DNA of 49,867 nt from JBFMFR01 sp040752025 (GCA_040752025.1 JBFMFR010000053.1:1-49867), one strand, 5' to 3'. Shown: positions 17,189-26,124, counted from the first letter of the stretch. A program made the numbers and translations. The notes: generated by a model not told the origin, from the letters alone.

Positions 17189-18349
17189 TCAGAGCAGCTC
17201 GGCAGGCAGGTGGGGCAGATCAATGCGAGCGTCATCGCAGAAAAGCATGGCGCGCTCGATGGTGTTACGTAGTTCGCGGATGTTGCCAGGCCAGTGATGC
17301 GCCATCAGGGCCTGCATGGCGCGCGGGGTAACATCGGTGACGTTCATGCCCATGCGCTGGTTGTTCCTGGCGACAAACAAGCCGACCAATTCGGGGATAT
17401 CTCCCCTGCGCTCACGCAGGGGCGGCAGGTGCAGGTCAACTACCTTCAGGCGGAAATAGAGATCTTCGCGGAATTTGCCCTCGGCCATCAGGCTGTGCAA
17501 ATCGCGGTTGGAGGCTGCCAGGATTTGTACGTCGACCTGGATGAGCTTGGTGCCGCCGACGCGGCGAAAGGCGCGTTCTTCCAGGGCGCGCAGCAGCTTG
17601 GCCTGCATATCGAGGGGCATGGAGGAGATTTCATCCAGAAAAAGGATGCCGCCTTCGGCGATTTCCATGAGGCCCAGCTTACGCTTGTCGGCCCCGGTGA
17701 AGGCGCCGGCTTCGTAGCCAAATAATTCCGATTCCAACACAGTGCTCTGGATGGCAGCGCAGTTGATGGCGATGAAGGGCTTGCCGGCGCGCGGGCCCAT
17801 GCGGTGGATGGCGCTGGCGAGCACCTCTTTGCCGGTGCCGGTTTCGCCGGTGATGAGAACCGAGACCGATGTCTGGGCGGCGCGCTGTGCCTGATCGAGC
17901 AGGGCCTGCATCCCGGGCGTGGAGCCAATGACAAAGTCTGAGCCTTCCTGGCGAGAGCGGTGCAGGTGATCCAACTCGCGGCGCATGGCGACGATTTCCA
18001 TGGCGCGCAGGATGGATTTTTCCAATTGGGCCAGGCGGATGGGCTTTTGCAGGAAGTCGTGGGCGCCGTTCTTCATGGCCTCGACGGCCATTTCGATATC
18101 CCCGTACGCAGTGATCAGGATGATGGGTGGGCGATTGGGAGAGGCGTCTTCCTCCAGCAAGGTGGGACCGTAGCCATCGGGAAGCTGGACATCCAACAGA
18201 ACGATGTCAGCACGGCCTTGCTCGAGCACCTGGCGGGCCTCCGCCAGGCTGGCCGCGCCGATGATTTCGTAGCCACGTGCGTTCAGGAAAGCGCCGATGT
18301 TCTGGCGGGCGTTTTCTTCATCGTCAACGATCAGAATGGTAGCGCTCAT
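17189..18349 (-). CDS. NtrC-type sigma-54 activator lacking a DNA-binding domain
   Basis: The 386-residue protein has a receiver domain (residues 1-120; acidic VDDEE, phospho-Asp in VLLDVQLPDG, Lys in FLQKPI). A sigma-54 AAA+ domain follows (about 140-365) with Walker A GETGTGKE, the sigma-54 contact loop ELFGYEAGAFTGA, Walker B GGILFLDEIS, and the arginine-finger and sensor regions HHWPGNIRELRN. It stops at HLPAELL, just after the AAA+ domain. Usual NtrC proteins add a Fis-like helix-turn-helix of about 60 residues, and no such segment follows in any frame. It may therefore act without binding a site, like FlgR-type activators. It is 7 bases after the kinase gene and co-transcribed with rpoN. 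Confidence 0.92.
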   Translation of the reverse strand: MSATILIVDDEENARQNIGAFLNARGYEIIGAASLAEARQVLEQGRADIVLLDVQLPDGYGPTLLEEDASPNRPPIILITAYGDIEMAVEAMKNGAHDFLQKPIRLAQLEKSILRAMEIVAMRRELDHLHRSRQEGSDFVIGSTPGMQALLDQAQRAAQTSVSVLITGETGTGKEVLASAIHRMGPRAGKPFIAINCAAIQSTVLESELFGYEAGAFTGADKRKLGLMEIAEGGILFLDEISSMPLDMQAKLLRALEERAFRRVGGTKLIQVDVQILAASNRDLHSLMAEGKFREDLYFRLKVVDLHLPPLRERRGDIPELVGLFVARNNQRMGMNVTDVTPRAMQALMAHHWPGNIRELRNTIERAMLFCDDARIDLPHLPAELL

Positions 18350-18356
18350 GGTTCTC

Positions 18357-20369
18357 TCAATTTTCCGTGTCTGGGGCGACCGGCAGGCGCACGTAGAATA
18401 CGGTGCCGCCGGGGAAGCTTTCCAGGCGCAGGCTGCCTTTGTGGGCTGTGACGATGCGCTTGGCGATCGCTAACCCCAGGCCGGTGCCGCCGGATTGCGT
18501 GGTGTAGAAGGGCTGGAAGATGCGCTCCTGGATTTCTGTTGGAATGCCCGGCCCGGTATCGGCTACTGCCACTTCTACATAGGCCCCCTCTGGGGCGACG
18601 GCGGCCGGTTGAACTTTCAACGCCAGATGGCCGCCCTGGGGCGTCATAGCCTGCAAGGCGTTGGTGATCAGGTTGCTGAAGACCTGTTCGAGGGCGCGCA
18701 GGTTGCCCAGGATGGGCGGACAATCGGGCTTGATGTGCAGGTCGCATTGTATTTGCAGACGGCTGATGCGCGGCTGCAGGCGTTCCAGGAGCATGCGCAG
18801 CAGCGCGCCGATGTCCAGGCTGGTCATTTCGTAATCCATGGGGCGCGAATAGGCCAGCACCGATTTGATCAACTCGGCCAGGCGATCGCAATCCTGCAAC
18901 ATGCGGACGATGGCCTCCTGGTTCGAGTCCGTTTCGGGCAGGTTGAGCGCCATCCATTGCAGACCGGTGCTGATGTTGTTAATGGGGTTGCGCACTTCGT
19001 GGGCAAAGATGGCAGTGACTTCGCCTAGCAGGGCGCGTTGTTCGAGTTCCTGGGCGCGAGAGCGGATTTGCTCCTGTTCACTCAGATCCTGGATGAAGAC
19101 CAGCACCCGGTCGATGCGCTCTTGATTGCGAACCGGGAAGATGCGCACCAGGGCCAAAAAAGCGTCGCCATTGCGGCGATAGAGGTGCAGATCGACCGGC
19201 GTTTCTGACGAGCCGCTGTCGTCTGAAGGGCTGTGTCCATAGGTGGGACTGCCTTGCAGAGCCGCCTGAATGGCAGGCGCCAGATTGGCGCTGCCGATCA
19301 AGATGTTTTCGAAGGGCTGTCCGATGGCTTCACGGGAAGCGTAACCGAGCATAGCTTCGACGGTGGGATTGGTTTGGACGATGCGCAAGCGCTGATCGAT
19401 TTGCAGTATGCCTTCGCCCAGGTTCTCTTGCACAGCGGTCAGGGCGCTCAAGCGGGTCTGGAGGGCTTCTCCCTCGACGAGTTGTTTTTCGGCGAGGGCC
19501 TGTGCATCCAAAATGGAAGTGACGGCGGTTGCCAGCAGTTTGGTGACAGCCTGGGCGGTTTCAGCGGGCAAGGCAACCTGGTCGGCCATGATGATCAATC
19601 CAACCAGGGCGTTGGGCTGTCCCAGAGGGGCTGTACTGAGCCAGGCCAGGCCAGCGGCGCGGGCGGCGCGCTGCAAATCGGTGGCGGGGCGCTTGCCTTT
19701 GACCCAATGGTGTGCTTTGCGCAAGGAGATCAACTCTTGGGCGGGGAGTTCTTCGGGCAGGTGCTGAGCATCGCCCAGGCTGGCGCAGCGCAGCAGGCGC
19801 GGGCTGTCCTGTTGGGTCTGGTAAACTGCCAGGGTTTGGGCGCCGCACAATTGGAATCCGGCCTGAAGAACTGCGAGCAGGTTGGCTTCGTAATCGCCGG
19901 AATTAGCCAGGCCGATCAGGCTTTGCAGGCTATCCCATAGGTTCGGGAGGCGAAGATTGCTCAGGCCGCCCTGACCAGCGAGCTGATTCGGCTCGATGAT
20001 GAGCAAAGCCTGCCCATCGGAAGAAGGCAGGGCGGTGACCAGCAACTGGACACCCAGGCGAGGCTGCCTGTGCCGGGCCATCTCTTGCAAGATGAGCGGG
20101 TGAGCATCTGGGCCGGATTCGCTGGGCGGCAGGGGGAGAGGCATTTGCCAGGCTGGGAAGATGGTTTGCAGGCTGAGATCGGCCAGCTCGGCGCGGGTAT
20201 AGGCGGTCAATTCGGCGGCGCGGCGGTTTGACAGGATAATGCGCTCAGCCGGGGCGTCCACGATCATGGCCGGGAAGGGCAAATATTCCAAAAGCGCTTC
20301 GGAAAGGCTGCTGGTAATTGGGCGGCGACGGCCCGGCTTGGTGGGAGGAAGCTCGTAACTGGAGGCCAT
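18357..20369 (-). CDS. Soluble PAS-GAF-PAS histidine kinase (NtrB-like)
   Basis: This 670-residue kinase has no clear membrane segment. It reads PAS (about 20-110, VDAPAERIILSNRRAAELTAYTRAELADL), GAF-like (about 145-300), a second PAS (about 310-430, ILQIDQRLRIVQTNPTVEAMLGYASREAIGQPFENI), HisKA with FAHEVRNPINNISTGLQWMALNLP (phospho-His in AHEVRNP), and HATPase with NLITNALQAM, ADTGPGIP and GGTGLGLAIAKRI. It should phosphorylate the NtrC-type regulator encoded 7 bases downstream. rpoN precedes it by 8 bases. The signal is presumably cytoplasmic, via the PAS or GAF pockets. Confidence 0.92.
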   Translation of the reverse strand: MASSYELPPTKPGRRRPITSSLSEALLEYLPFPAMIVDAPAERIILSNRRAAELTAYTRAELADLSLQTIFPAWQMPLPLPPSESGPDAHPLILQEMARHRQPRLGVQLLVTALPSSDGQALLIIEPNQLAGQGGLSNLRLPNLWDSLQSLIGLANSGDYEANLLAVLQAGFQLCGAQTLAVYQTQQDSPRLLRCASLGDAQHLPEELPAQELISLRKAHHWVKGKRPATDLQRAARAAGLAWLSTAPLGQPNALVGLIIMADQVALPAETAQAVTKLLATAVTSILDAQALAEKQLVEGEALQTRLSALTAVQENLGEGILQIDQRLRIVQTNPTVEAMLGYASREAIGQPFENILIGSANLAPAIQAALQGSPTYGHSPSDDSGSSETPVDLHLYRRNGDAFLALVRIFPVRNQERIDRVLVFIQDLSEQEQIRSRAQELEQRALLGEVTAIFAHEVRNPINNISTGLQWMALNLPETDSNQEAIVRMLQDCDRLAELIKSVLAYSRPMDYEMTSLDIGALLRMLLERLQPRISRLQIQCDLHIKPDCPPILGNLRALEQVFSNLITNALQAMTPQGGHLALKVQPAAVAPEGAYVEVAVADTGPGIPTEIQERIFQPFYTTQSGGTGLGLAIAKRIVTAHKGSLRLESFPGGTVFYVRLPVAPDTEN

Positions 20370-20377
20370 TTCAGGGC

Positions 20378-21802
20378 TCAGGCAGCGGCCCGGAAGGAAG
20401 GGGGAGATTGGCGGAAACGGGCGGGCAAAATGCCTTCCATGGCGCGGTATTTCGCCACGGTGCGGCGGGCGACCGGAAATCCCTGCTTTTCCAGTTTCCT
20501 GGCAATTTGTGCGTCACTGAGTGGTTTTACCTCTTCGGCGATGATTTGCAGCAGCGCGGTGCGAATGTGCAGGCTGCGGTCGAAAAGTTTCGAAAGTGGA
20601 ATGATGCGCCTGCTGGGCAATTGTACCGCTTTATTGGCAACCGCGCGAGAAACGGTTGATTCGTGCACTTCGAGTTCGGCAGCCAGTTGGGCGCGGGTAA
20701 CCGGGTTCAAGTAGGCGTCGCCTTCGAGGATGAACTGGCGCTGCAAACCTACCAGGCGCTGCATCAGGCGCACCAGGGTATGGTTGCGCTGCTGCAGGCA
20801 TTTGACCAGCAAGGAGGCCCCCTCCAGGTCAGCCTGCCATTCTTCGGCTTTATCTGCTGGGGCCTGGGTTAACGCTTCTCGAAAGAGGGGGTTGACGCGC
20901 AATGCGCCAGCGTAGGGCGCAATGATCTCTACCACCAGCGCAGCGTTGGGATGTTCGCCCAGGCGTGAGATGAGGATGTCGGCGTTATGGTAGGCGCGAG
21001 GTGTATTTGGGTTTTGCTGGTTTTCACCCCAGTGGGCGCGGGCAGGGTAGGGGTAAAGATTATCGCCAATGAACGTTGCAATTTGGGCTGCCTGGCTAGT
21101 AGGGATATCCAGCAGGCGGCCCAGTTCGGCGTAGGCGTGCCGGCTGAGCAGGCTCATCCCTTCCCGAATAGCGCGATCTGCCAGGTGAGGGATGGGCCGA
21201 GTTTCGGAGAGCACTTCCAGTTGCACCAGCAGGGCCGTTTGTGGATCGGGCGAGCCAACGCCGGGCGGGTCGGCGCGCTGGATCTGGTGTAAAACATTTT
21301 CCAGGCGCGCCAGAGATATGTGGTGGTAGCGGGCGATTTCAAAAAGGGGTACGGCCAGCAGGCCATCTTCATCCAGGCTGGTGAGGATGTGGGCTGCCAG
21401 GGGGCGGTCCTCGGGATCTAATTCGGCGGCGATCTGGCGCAGCACGTAGGCGGGCAGATCCTCCACAGCGGCAGCCCATTCGTCATCGGGTAGATCATCT
21501 GCTGCAAGGCGCGAACTGCCCGAGGTGGGGAAATCCTGGGATGAAGAGACGAAGACGATCGGGAGGTCGGGGATGCTTGCCGTGGGCTGGCTGCAAACCG
21601 GGCAGGGGCCAGAGTTCGCCAGGACGCGGCGGCAGTGGGGGCAGCGCGGCGGATCAGCGAGTTCGAGAGCCGGGTTGGAGGCCAGCGCAGCTTCGATCTT
21701 CTGCCGCAGCTCGTCGCCGGTCAGCTCGAGGAGCGTCATGGTCTGTGCCAGGTGGGCGGTGGTCAGCGGGCGCAGGGAAGGAGATTGGGTTTGCAGCAAC
21801 AT
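20378..21802 (-). CDS. rpoN: RNA polymerase sigma-54 factor with a zinc-ribbon insert
   Basis: The 474-residue protein begins with region I, including Q-rich LAQTMTLLELTGDELRQKIEAALASNPALEL. After it comes an insert with CPHC and CPVC (Cys54, 57, 67, 70), a putative zinc ribbon that standard RpoN lacks. The core-binding domain follows (LPAYVLRQIAAELDPEDRPLAAHILTSLDEDGLL). The C-terminal DNA-binding region has the HTH AAELEVHESTVSRAVANK and the RpoN box ARRTVAKYR. The start at 21802 gives region I its usual beginning and has GAGG upstream. The promoter at 21834-21862 fits both sigma-54 and sigma-70. It shares an operon with a kinase and a sigma-54 activator. Confidence 0.95.
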   Translation of the reverse strand: MLLQTQSPSLRPLTTAHLAQTMTLLELTGDELRQKIEAALASNPALELADPPRCPHCRRVLANSGPCPVCSQPTASIPDLPIVFVSSSQDFPTSGSSRLAADDLPDDEWAAAVEDLPAYVLRQIAAELDPEDRPLAAHILTSLDEDGLLAVPLFEIARYHHISLARLENVLHQIQRADPPGVGSPDPQTALLVQLEVLSETRPIPHLADRAIREGMSLLSRHAYAELGRLLDIPTSQAAQIATFIGDNLYPYPARAHWGENQQNPNTPRAYHNADILISRLGEHPNAALVVEIIAPYAGALRVNPLFREALTQAPADKAEEWQADLEGASLLVKCLQQRNHTLVRLMQRLVGLQRQFILEGDAYLNPVTRAQLAAELEVHESTVSRAVANKAVQLPSRRIIPLSKLFDRSLHIRTALLQIIAEEVKPLSDAQIARKLEKQGFPVARRTVAKYRAMEGILPARFRQSPPSFRAAA

Positions 21803-21833
21803 GGCGTGTGCCTCAGAAACACTTCTGGATAAT

Positions 21834-21862
21834 ATTATATCTGGTTGCAAGTTCTGTGCCAA
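21834..21862 (-). promoter_or_regulatory. Dual-character promoter of rpoN: sigma-54 and sigma-70 consensus overlapped
   Basis: On the minus strand TTGGCAC (21862-21856), five bases and TTGCA (21850-21846) match the sigma-54 consensus YTGGCACRNNNNTTGCW apart from one R. The same stretch contains TTGGCA and a perfect TATAAT (21839-21834) with a 17-base spacer. Transcription would begin near 21836-21827, giving a leader of some 25-35 bases. Confidence 0.7.
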
Positions 21863-21893
21863 TGGTGACGAGTGATCGGGCGCGGCAGTTGTA

Positions 21894-21922
21894 TTGCTGA
21901 TCGCTGGCAAATGGTATAAAAT
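21894..21922 (+). promoter_or_regulatory. Candidate promoter of the SIS/GH20 operon
   Basis: TTGCTG (21894-21899) and TAAAAT (21917-21922) are 17 bases apart, leaving a leader of about 95 bases. It is divergent from the rpoN promoter about 30 bases away. Confidence 0.4.
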
Positions 21923-22021
21923 GAACGGGGTGCAATTCAATTCAACCGAAAGGCCGGATAGGCACGAAACAGAAGGCCCGTTTCTAAAACCTGGCAGGTC
22001 TGATCATTTGTGAGGAGTTTT

Positions 22022-23059
22022 ATGTCTTTACACAGCGAAATTCTGGAACAGGCGCAAGTTTTGGAGCGATTGGTGCAAGAGCAGATGGGGCATGTGGAGA
22101 GGATCGCCAGGGAACTGCGAAAGGCGGCGCCAGCTTACGTGTTCCTGGCAGCCCGGGGCACTTCAGATAACGCCGGTCGATATGCCAATTACCTGTGGGG
22201 CTCGGCGAATGGCCTACCGGTGGCGCTGGCTACGCCTTCATTATTTACATTCTATGAACGCCCGCCGCAACTGCGGGGGGCGCTGGTAGTTGGTATTTCG
22301 CAGTCAGGGCAGTCGCCGGATATCGTCAGCGTGCTGGAGGAGGCGCACCGCCAGGGCTGCCTAACGCTGGCGATCGTCAATGCGCCCGACTCGCCCCTGG
22401 CGCAGGCGGCGGATTTCGTGATCAACGTGCAGGCGGGCGTCGAAGCGGCAGTGGCGGCTACCAAAACGTACACGGCCGAGCTGATGGCAATTGCCATGCT
22501 GTCTGTGACGCTGCAAAGGGACGCTGCCCAGCGCCAGGCGCTGGCACTGGTGCCGGGCTGGGTGCAGCAGGCCCTGGCTTTGGATGAGCACATCGCCCGG
22601 ATCGCAGAGCGTTATCGCTACATGAGCCATTGCGTGGTGATAGGGCGTGGGTATAACTACGCTACGGCGTTCGAGTGGTCGTTGAAGCTCAAGGAGCTGA
22701 CATACCTGGTGGCGGAGCCTTATTCTTCGGCGGATTTTCGACACGGACCGATAGCCATGGTGGAGCGCGGTTTTCCGGTGATGGCAGTTACACCAGGGGG
22801 CAAAGTTTACGATGACCTGCTCGAGCTGCTCAAACGGGTACGCCAGGAACTGCTGGCTGAGCTTTTGGTGATCTCTGACCAGCCCGAAGCGCTGGCATTG
22901 GCGCAGTCGCCGCTGGCGCTGCCGCAGGGCATTCCAGAATGGCTGACGCCGCTGGTGGCGATTGTTCCAGCCCAATTGTTCGCTTATCATCTGACTCTGG
23001 TGCGCGGCCTGGACGCTGAGCAGCCGCGCACGATTCGCAAAGTTACGGAGACGCATTAG
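22022..23059 (+). CDS. SIS-domain sugar-phosphate isomerase/deaminase (GlmS-C/AgaS-like)
   Basis: This 345-residue protein has two SIS domains. The first has FLAARGTSDNAGRYANYLW, VVGISQSGQSPDIVSVLEEA and AVAATKTYTAELMAIAML. The second has CVVIGRGYNYATAFEWSLKLKELTYLVAEPYSSADFRHGPIAMVERG. These are the sugar-binding and isomerase motifs of the GlmS C-terminal half, including ELKE-type and HGP elements. The glutaminase domain is absent, so the enzyme likely acts as an amino-sugar-phosphate deaminase or isomerase. It starts at 22022 after GAGGAG. It overlaps the hexosaminidase gene by one base, which suggests GlcNAc/GalNAc catabolism. Confidence 0.85.
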   Translation: MSLHSEILEQAQVLERLVQEQMGHVERIARELRKAAPAYVFLAARGTSDNAGRYANYLWGSANGLPVALATPSLFTFYERPPQLRGALVVGISQSGQSPDIVSVLEEAHRQGCLTLAIVNAPDSPLAQAADFVINVQAGVEAAVAATKTYTAELMAIAMLSVTLQRDAAQRQALALVPGWVQQALALDEHIARIAERYRYMSHCVVIGRGYNYATAFEWSLKLKELTYLVAEPYSSADFRHGPIAMVERGFPVMAVTPGGKVYDDLLELLKRVRQELLAELLVISDQPEALALAQSPLALPQGIPEWLTPLVAIVPAQLFAYHLTLVRGLDAEQPRTIRKVTETH

Positions 23060-24930
23060 TGAACAAACTGACACTTGTGCCTGCTCCTCGTTATCTGGAG
23101 TACATCGAGGGGCAGTTCGAGATCAGCGGGGAAGGTCTGATCGTTTTGCAGGGCGCTGACCCGCAGGCGCTGCTGCCCCTGGCGCAAATGCTGCGAGCCG
23201 CGTTCAGCCAACAGGCAGACATAAATTGGCAGACAGCAGCCGGAAGCGTACTCACAAGGGAATGTCGCGTGGCATTGATGCTCGTGCCGGGGAGCATCCG
23301 GCACGAGCAAGGTTATTCGCTGGCGATCACGCCGCAGCGCATCGATATCGTGGCTAACCAGCCGGCAGGGATTTTCTACGCGGTGCAAACCCTGCGCCAG
23401 ATGCTGGCGCAATGCGGGGCAAGTCTGCCGGCTTTGCAGTGCCGCGATTGGCCGGATTTCGCACAGCGCGGGGTGATGTTGGACATCAGCCGGAATAAGG
23501 TGCCCAGCATGCACACGCTGTACGCGCTGGTAGACCAGTTAGGCGCTTTGAAGATCAACCAGTTGCAGCTTTACACTGAGCACACCTTCGCGTATCGCAA
23601 CCACCCGCGGGTGTGGGCGCAGGCTTCACCGATGACGGGCGAGCAGATCCTGGAGTTGGATGCTTACTGCCGCCAGCATTTCATCGAACTGGTGCCAAAC
23701 CAGAACACTTTCGGGCACCTGCGACCCTGGTTGGTCCAGGAGCCTTACCGGGACCTGGCGGAGTGCCCGGATGGCTGTGATACACACTGGGGGCACTTCG
23801 ATGAGCCTTTCAGCCTGAACCCAGGCGACCCGCGCAGCCTGGACCTGGTGCGGGGAATGTTAGATGAACTGCTGCCGCATTTCTCCAGCCGCCAGGTGAA
23901 TGTGGGCTGCGATGAGACGGTCGACCTGGGGCAGGGGCGCAGCCGGGAGCGGGTGGCTGAACTGGGGGCCGGAAGGGTGTATTTCGAGTTCCTGATGCGC
24001 ATCTACCGGGAGGTGAAAGCGCGCGGACGCACGATGCAGTTCTGGGGCGATATCATTATGGAGCATCCTGAGCTGGCGCCCGAACTGCCGCGGGATGTGA
24101 TCGCCCTGGAATGGGGTTACGATGCTGGACATCCTTTCGACCAGCACGGGCAGAAATTCGCCGCGGCGGGCGTGCTTTTCTACGTTTGCCCGGGGACTTC
24201 CTCCTGGAACACAATCGCCGGGCGCACGGACAACGCACTGGAGAACCTGCGCAACGCGGCGCTCAACGGGTTGAAGCACGGAGCGGTGGGCTATTTGAAC
24301 ACGGATTGGGGCGACAATGGACACTGGCAGCCCTTGCCGGTAAGCTACCTGGGTTTTGTCTATGGGGCCGGGCTGGCCTGGGATTACCAGGCAAACCTGG
24401 AGATGGATGTGCCCAGGGCTTTGGATGTGCACGTTTTCCAGGACCAGAGTGGGGTGATGGGCCGCCTGGCGTATGACCTGGGCAATGTGTACCAGCAGCC
24501 GGGCATCCTGCCGCATAACAGCAGTGTGTTGTTCAATATTTTACAAACCAATCCGCAGGAAATCCCGGTGCATCTGCCGAATGCCCCCAGGGAGGAACTG
24601 GTCGAGCGGATGCGCTCGACACTGGAGCGCATCGATGGGATTATGCAGCCTTTGCCTGAGGCGGTCATGCTGCGCCCGGATGCTGACCTGTTGCGGCGCG
24701 AATTCGCCTGGGTGGCAGATATCCTACGACATGCCTGCTACCGGGCGCTATGGGCGCTGGAGGCGCGCCAGACACCCGAAGCCGAGCCCAAAAACCTGGC
24801 GCAGCAGACGGAGGCATTAGCAACAGAATTCCAGCAGGTGTGGCTGGCGCGCAACCGCCCAGGCGGGTTGGCTGATAGCCTGACACGCATGCAAAAAATC
24901 CGCCTATCCTATGAGCAGGCGCTGAAATAG
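23059..24930 (+). CDS. Glycoside hydrolase family 20 (beta-N-acetylhexosaminidase-like)
   Basis: This 623-residue protein has the GH20 N-terminal beta domain (about 1-140, ending LRQMLAQCGASLPALQCRDWPDF) and the TIM-barrel start AQRGVMLDISRNKVPSMHTLYALVDQLGALKINQLQLYTEHTF. The catalytic Asp-Glu pair is in VGCDETVDLG (about residues 285-286), with substrate-site phrases TFGHLRPW and WGDIIMEHPEL. The C-terminal part (about 400-620) is helical. No signal peptide is seen, so it is probably cytoplasmic and acts on imported oligosaccharides. The start is GTG, overlapping the previous stop. The sugar specificity (GlcNAc, GalNAc or galacto-N-biose type) is unresolved. Confidence 0.85.
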   Translation: MNKLTLVPAPRYLEYIEGQFEISGEGLIVLQGADPQALLPLAQMLRAAFSQQADINWQTAAGSVLTRECRVALMLVPGSIRHEQGYSLAITPQRIDIVANQPAGIFYAVQTLRQMLAQCGASLPALQCRDWPDFAQRGVMLDISRNKVPSMHTLYALVDQLGALKINQLQLYTEHTFAYRNHPRVWAQASPMTGEQILELDAYCRQHFIELVPNQNTFGHLRPWLVQEPYRDLAECPDGCDTHWGHFDEPFSLNPGDPRSLDLVRGMLDELLPHFSSRQVNVGCDETVDLGQGRSRERVAELGAGRVYFEFLMRIYREVKARGRTMQFWGDIIMEHPELAPELPRDVIALEWGYDAGHPFDQHGQKFAAAGVLFYVCPGTSSWNTIAGRTDNALENLRNAALNGLKHGAVGYLNTDWGDNGHWQPLPVSYLGFVYGAGLAWDYQANLEMDVPRALDVHVFQDQSGVMGRLAYDLGNVYQQPGILPHNSSVLFNILQTNPQEIPVHLPNAPREELVERMRSTLERIDGIMQPLPEAVMLRPDADLLRREFAWVADILRHACYRALWALEARQTPEAEPKNLAQQTEALATEFQQVWLARNRPGGLADSLTRMQKIRLSYEQALK

Positions 24931-25000
24931 TGCCGTTTGTCAACCCGGAGGGGTGACTTTTGCGAGATGAGTTTGGATGCACACAATGCTAAAATCAGAT

Positions 25001-25020
25001 CAGGCGCGCGATTGCGCCTG
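25001..25020. repeat. Hairpin in the gap between GH20 and proline dehydrogenase genes
   Basis: CAGGCGC (25001-25007) and GCGCCTG (25014-25020) pair around GCGATT. No T-run follows on either strand, so it is a weak terminator candidate. The remaining gap bases hold no other clear site. Confidence 0.35.
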
Positions 25021-25068
25021 GAAGTGCAACCCATCCAAACCATCGTTCACCTAAAGGGAAAATAATCT

Positions 25069-26031
25069 ATGTTTCGTTCTTTCTTCATCTACCTTTCGAA
25101 AGCCGCCTGGGCGCGGCGGATCGTCACCGGCTGGGGGTTTGCCTGGCGTGCGGCCTCACGATTTGTGGCTGGCGATAAACTGGAAGACGCCATCCGGGCG
25201 ATCAAGGTTTTGAATGAGAAAGGAATCAATGCCACCCTGGATCACCTGGGCGAGCATACTACGAATGCAGAAGAGGCGCGCCGCTCTACTGAGGATATCA
25301 TCCAGGCGCTGGATGCCATCCAGCAATCGGGTGTGCGCGCCAACGTTTCGATCAAACTGACCCAACTTGGAGTAGGGCTGGGGGAGGAAATCTGTGCGCA
25401 GAATTTGCAGAAAATTTTGAAGCACGCCCAAGAACAAGGCAATTTTGTGCGCATCGATATGGAAGACTCGCCCTGGGTGGATGTCACGCTGGATTTATTC
25501 CGCCGCATGCGCCTGGAATGCGAGTGCCCCAATGTGGGTGTGGTGATCCAATCTTACCTGTACCGCAGCAAGGATGATGTTGCCAAGATTATGGAAGAGG
25601 GCGGACGGGTGCGCCTGTGCAAAGGCGCTTATAAAGAACCACCTGAAGTCGCTTTCCCGCAGAAGAAAGATGTGGACGCAAACTATGACCGGCTGACGGA
25701 GATGCTGATCGATGGGGCCAAGGCGCATGCGGAGATGCTGCTCAGTGAAGATGGCAAAATCCCGCCGATCCCAGGGATTGCCTCGCATGACCCGGCGCGG
25801 TTGGCGCACGCCAAGGCCTATGCCCAGAAAGTTGGCCTGCCCAAGCGGGCGATAGAATTCCAGATGCTGCATGGCATCCGCCGGGACTTGCAGGAGCAGG
25901 CGGTCAGCGAGGGATACCCGGTGCGTGTGTACGTGCCCTATGGCACCGAATGGTATCCGTATTTCATGCGCCGCCTGGCAGAGCGACCGGCGAACGTGTG
26001 GTTCTTTATTTCCAATTTCTTCAGGAAATAA
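25069..26031 (+). CDS. Proline dehydrogenase (monofunctional)
   Basis: This 320-residue flavoenzyme oxidises proline to pyrroline-5-carboxylate. The barrel motifs are clear: ATLDHLGEHT, VSIKLTQLG, RIDMEDSPWVD, GVVIQSYLYRSKDD, VRLCKGAYKEPPEVAFPQKKDVDANYDRL and the C-terminal RVYVPYGTEWYPYFMRRLAERP. The length fits the compact ProDH seen in Thermus and Bacillus. The pyrroline-5-carboxylate dehydrogenase partner is not in this window. The gene stands alone, with a hairpin (26050-26081) after it. Confidence 0.93.
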   Translation: MFRSFFIYLSKAAWARRIVTGWGFAWRAASRFVAGDKLEDAIRAIKVLNEKGINATLDHLGEHTTNAEEARRSTEDIIQALDAIQQSGVRANVSIKLTQLGVGLGEEICAQNLQKILKHAQEQGNFVRIDMEDSPWVDVTLDLFRRMRLECECPNVGVVIQSYLYRSKDDVAKIMEEGGRVRLCKGAYKEPPEVAFPQKKDVDANYDRLTEMLIDGAKAHAEMLLSEDGKIPPIPGIASHDPARLAHAKAYAQKVGLPKRAIEFQMLHGIRRDLQEQAVSEGYPVRVYVPYGTEWYPYFMRRLAERPANVWFFISNFFRK

Positions 26032-26049
26032 AGCCTGATTTGCTCTAAC

Positions 26050-26081
26050 TGGCGATATGCACGTTGAGGGGCATATCACCA
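26050..26081. terminator. Imperfect hairpin after proline dehydrogenase
   Basis: TGGCGATATGC and GCATATCACCA pair, with one mismatch, around a 10-base loop. A second hairpin of GCGCC/GGCGC lies at 26093-26115. Neither has a strong T-run. Probable transcript end structures. Confidence 0.35.
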
Positions 26082-26124
26082 GCAGCTTTGTTGCGCCTGG
26101 GATAAAACCCGGCGCTCGAACAGA

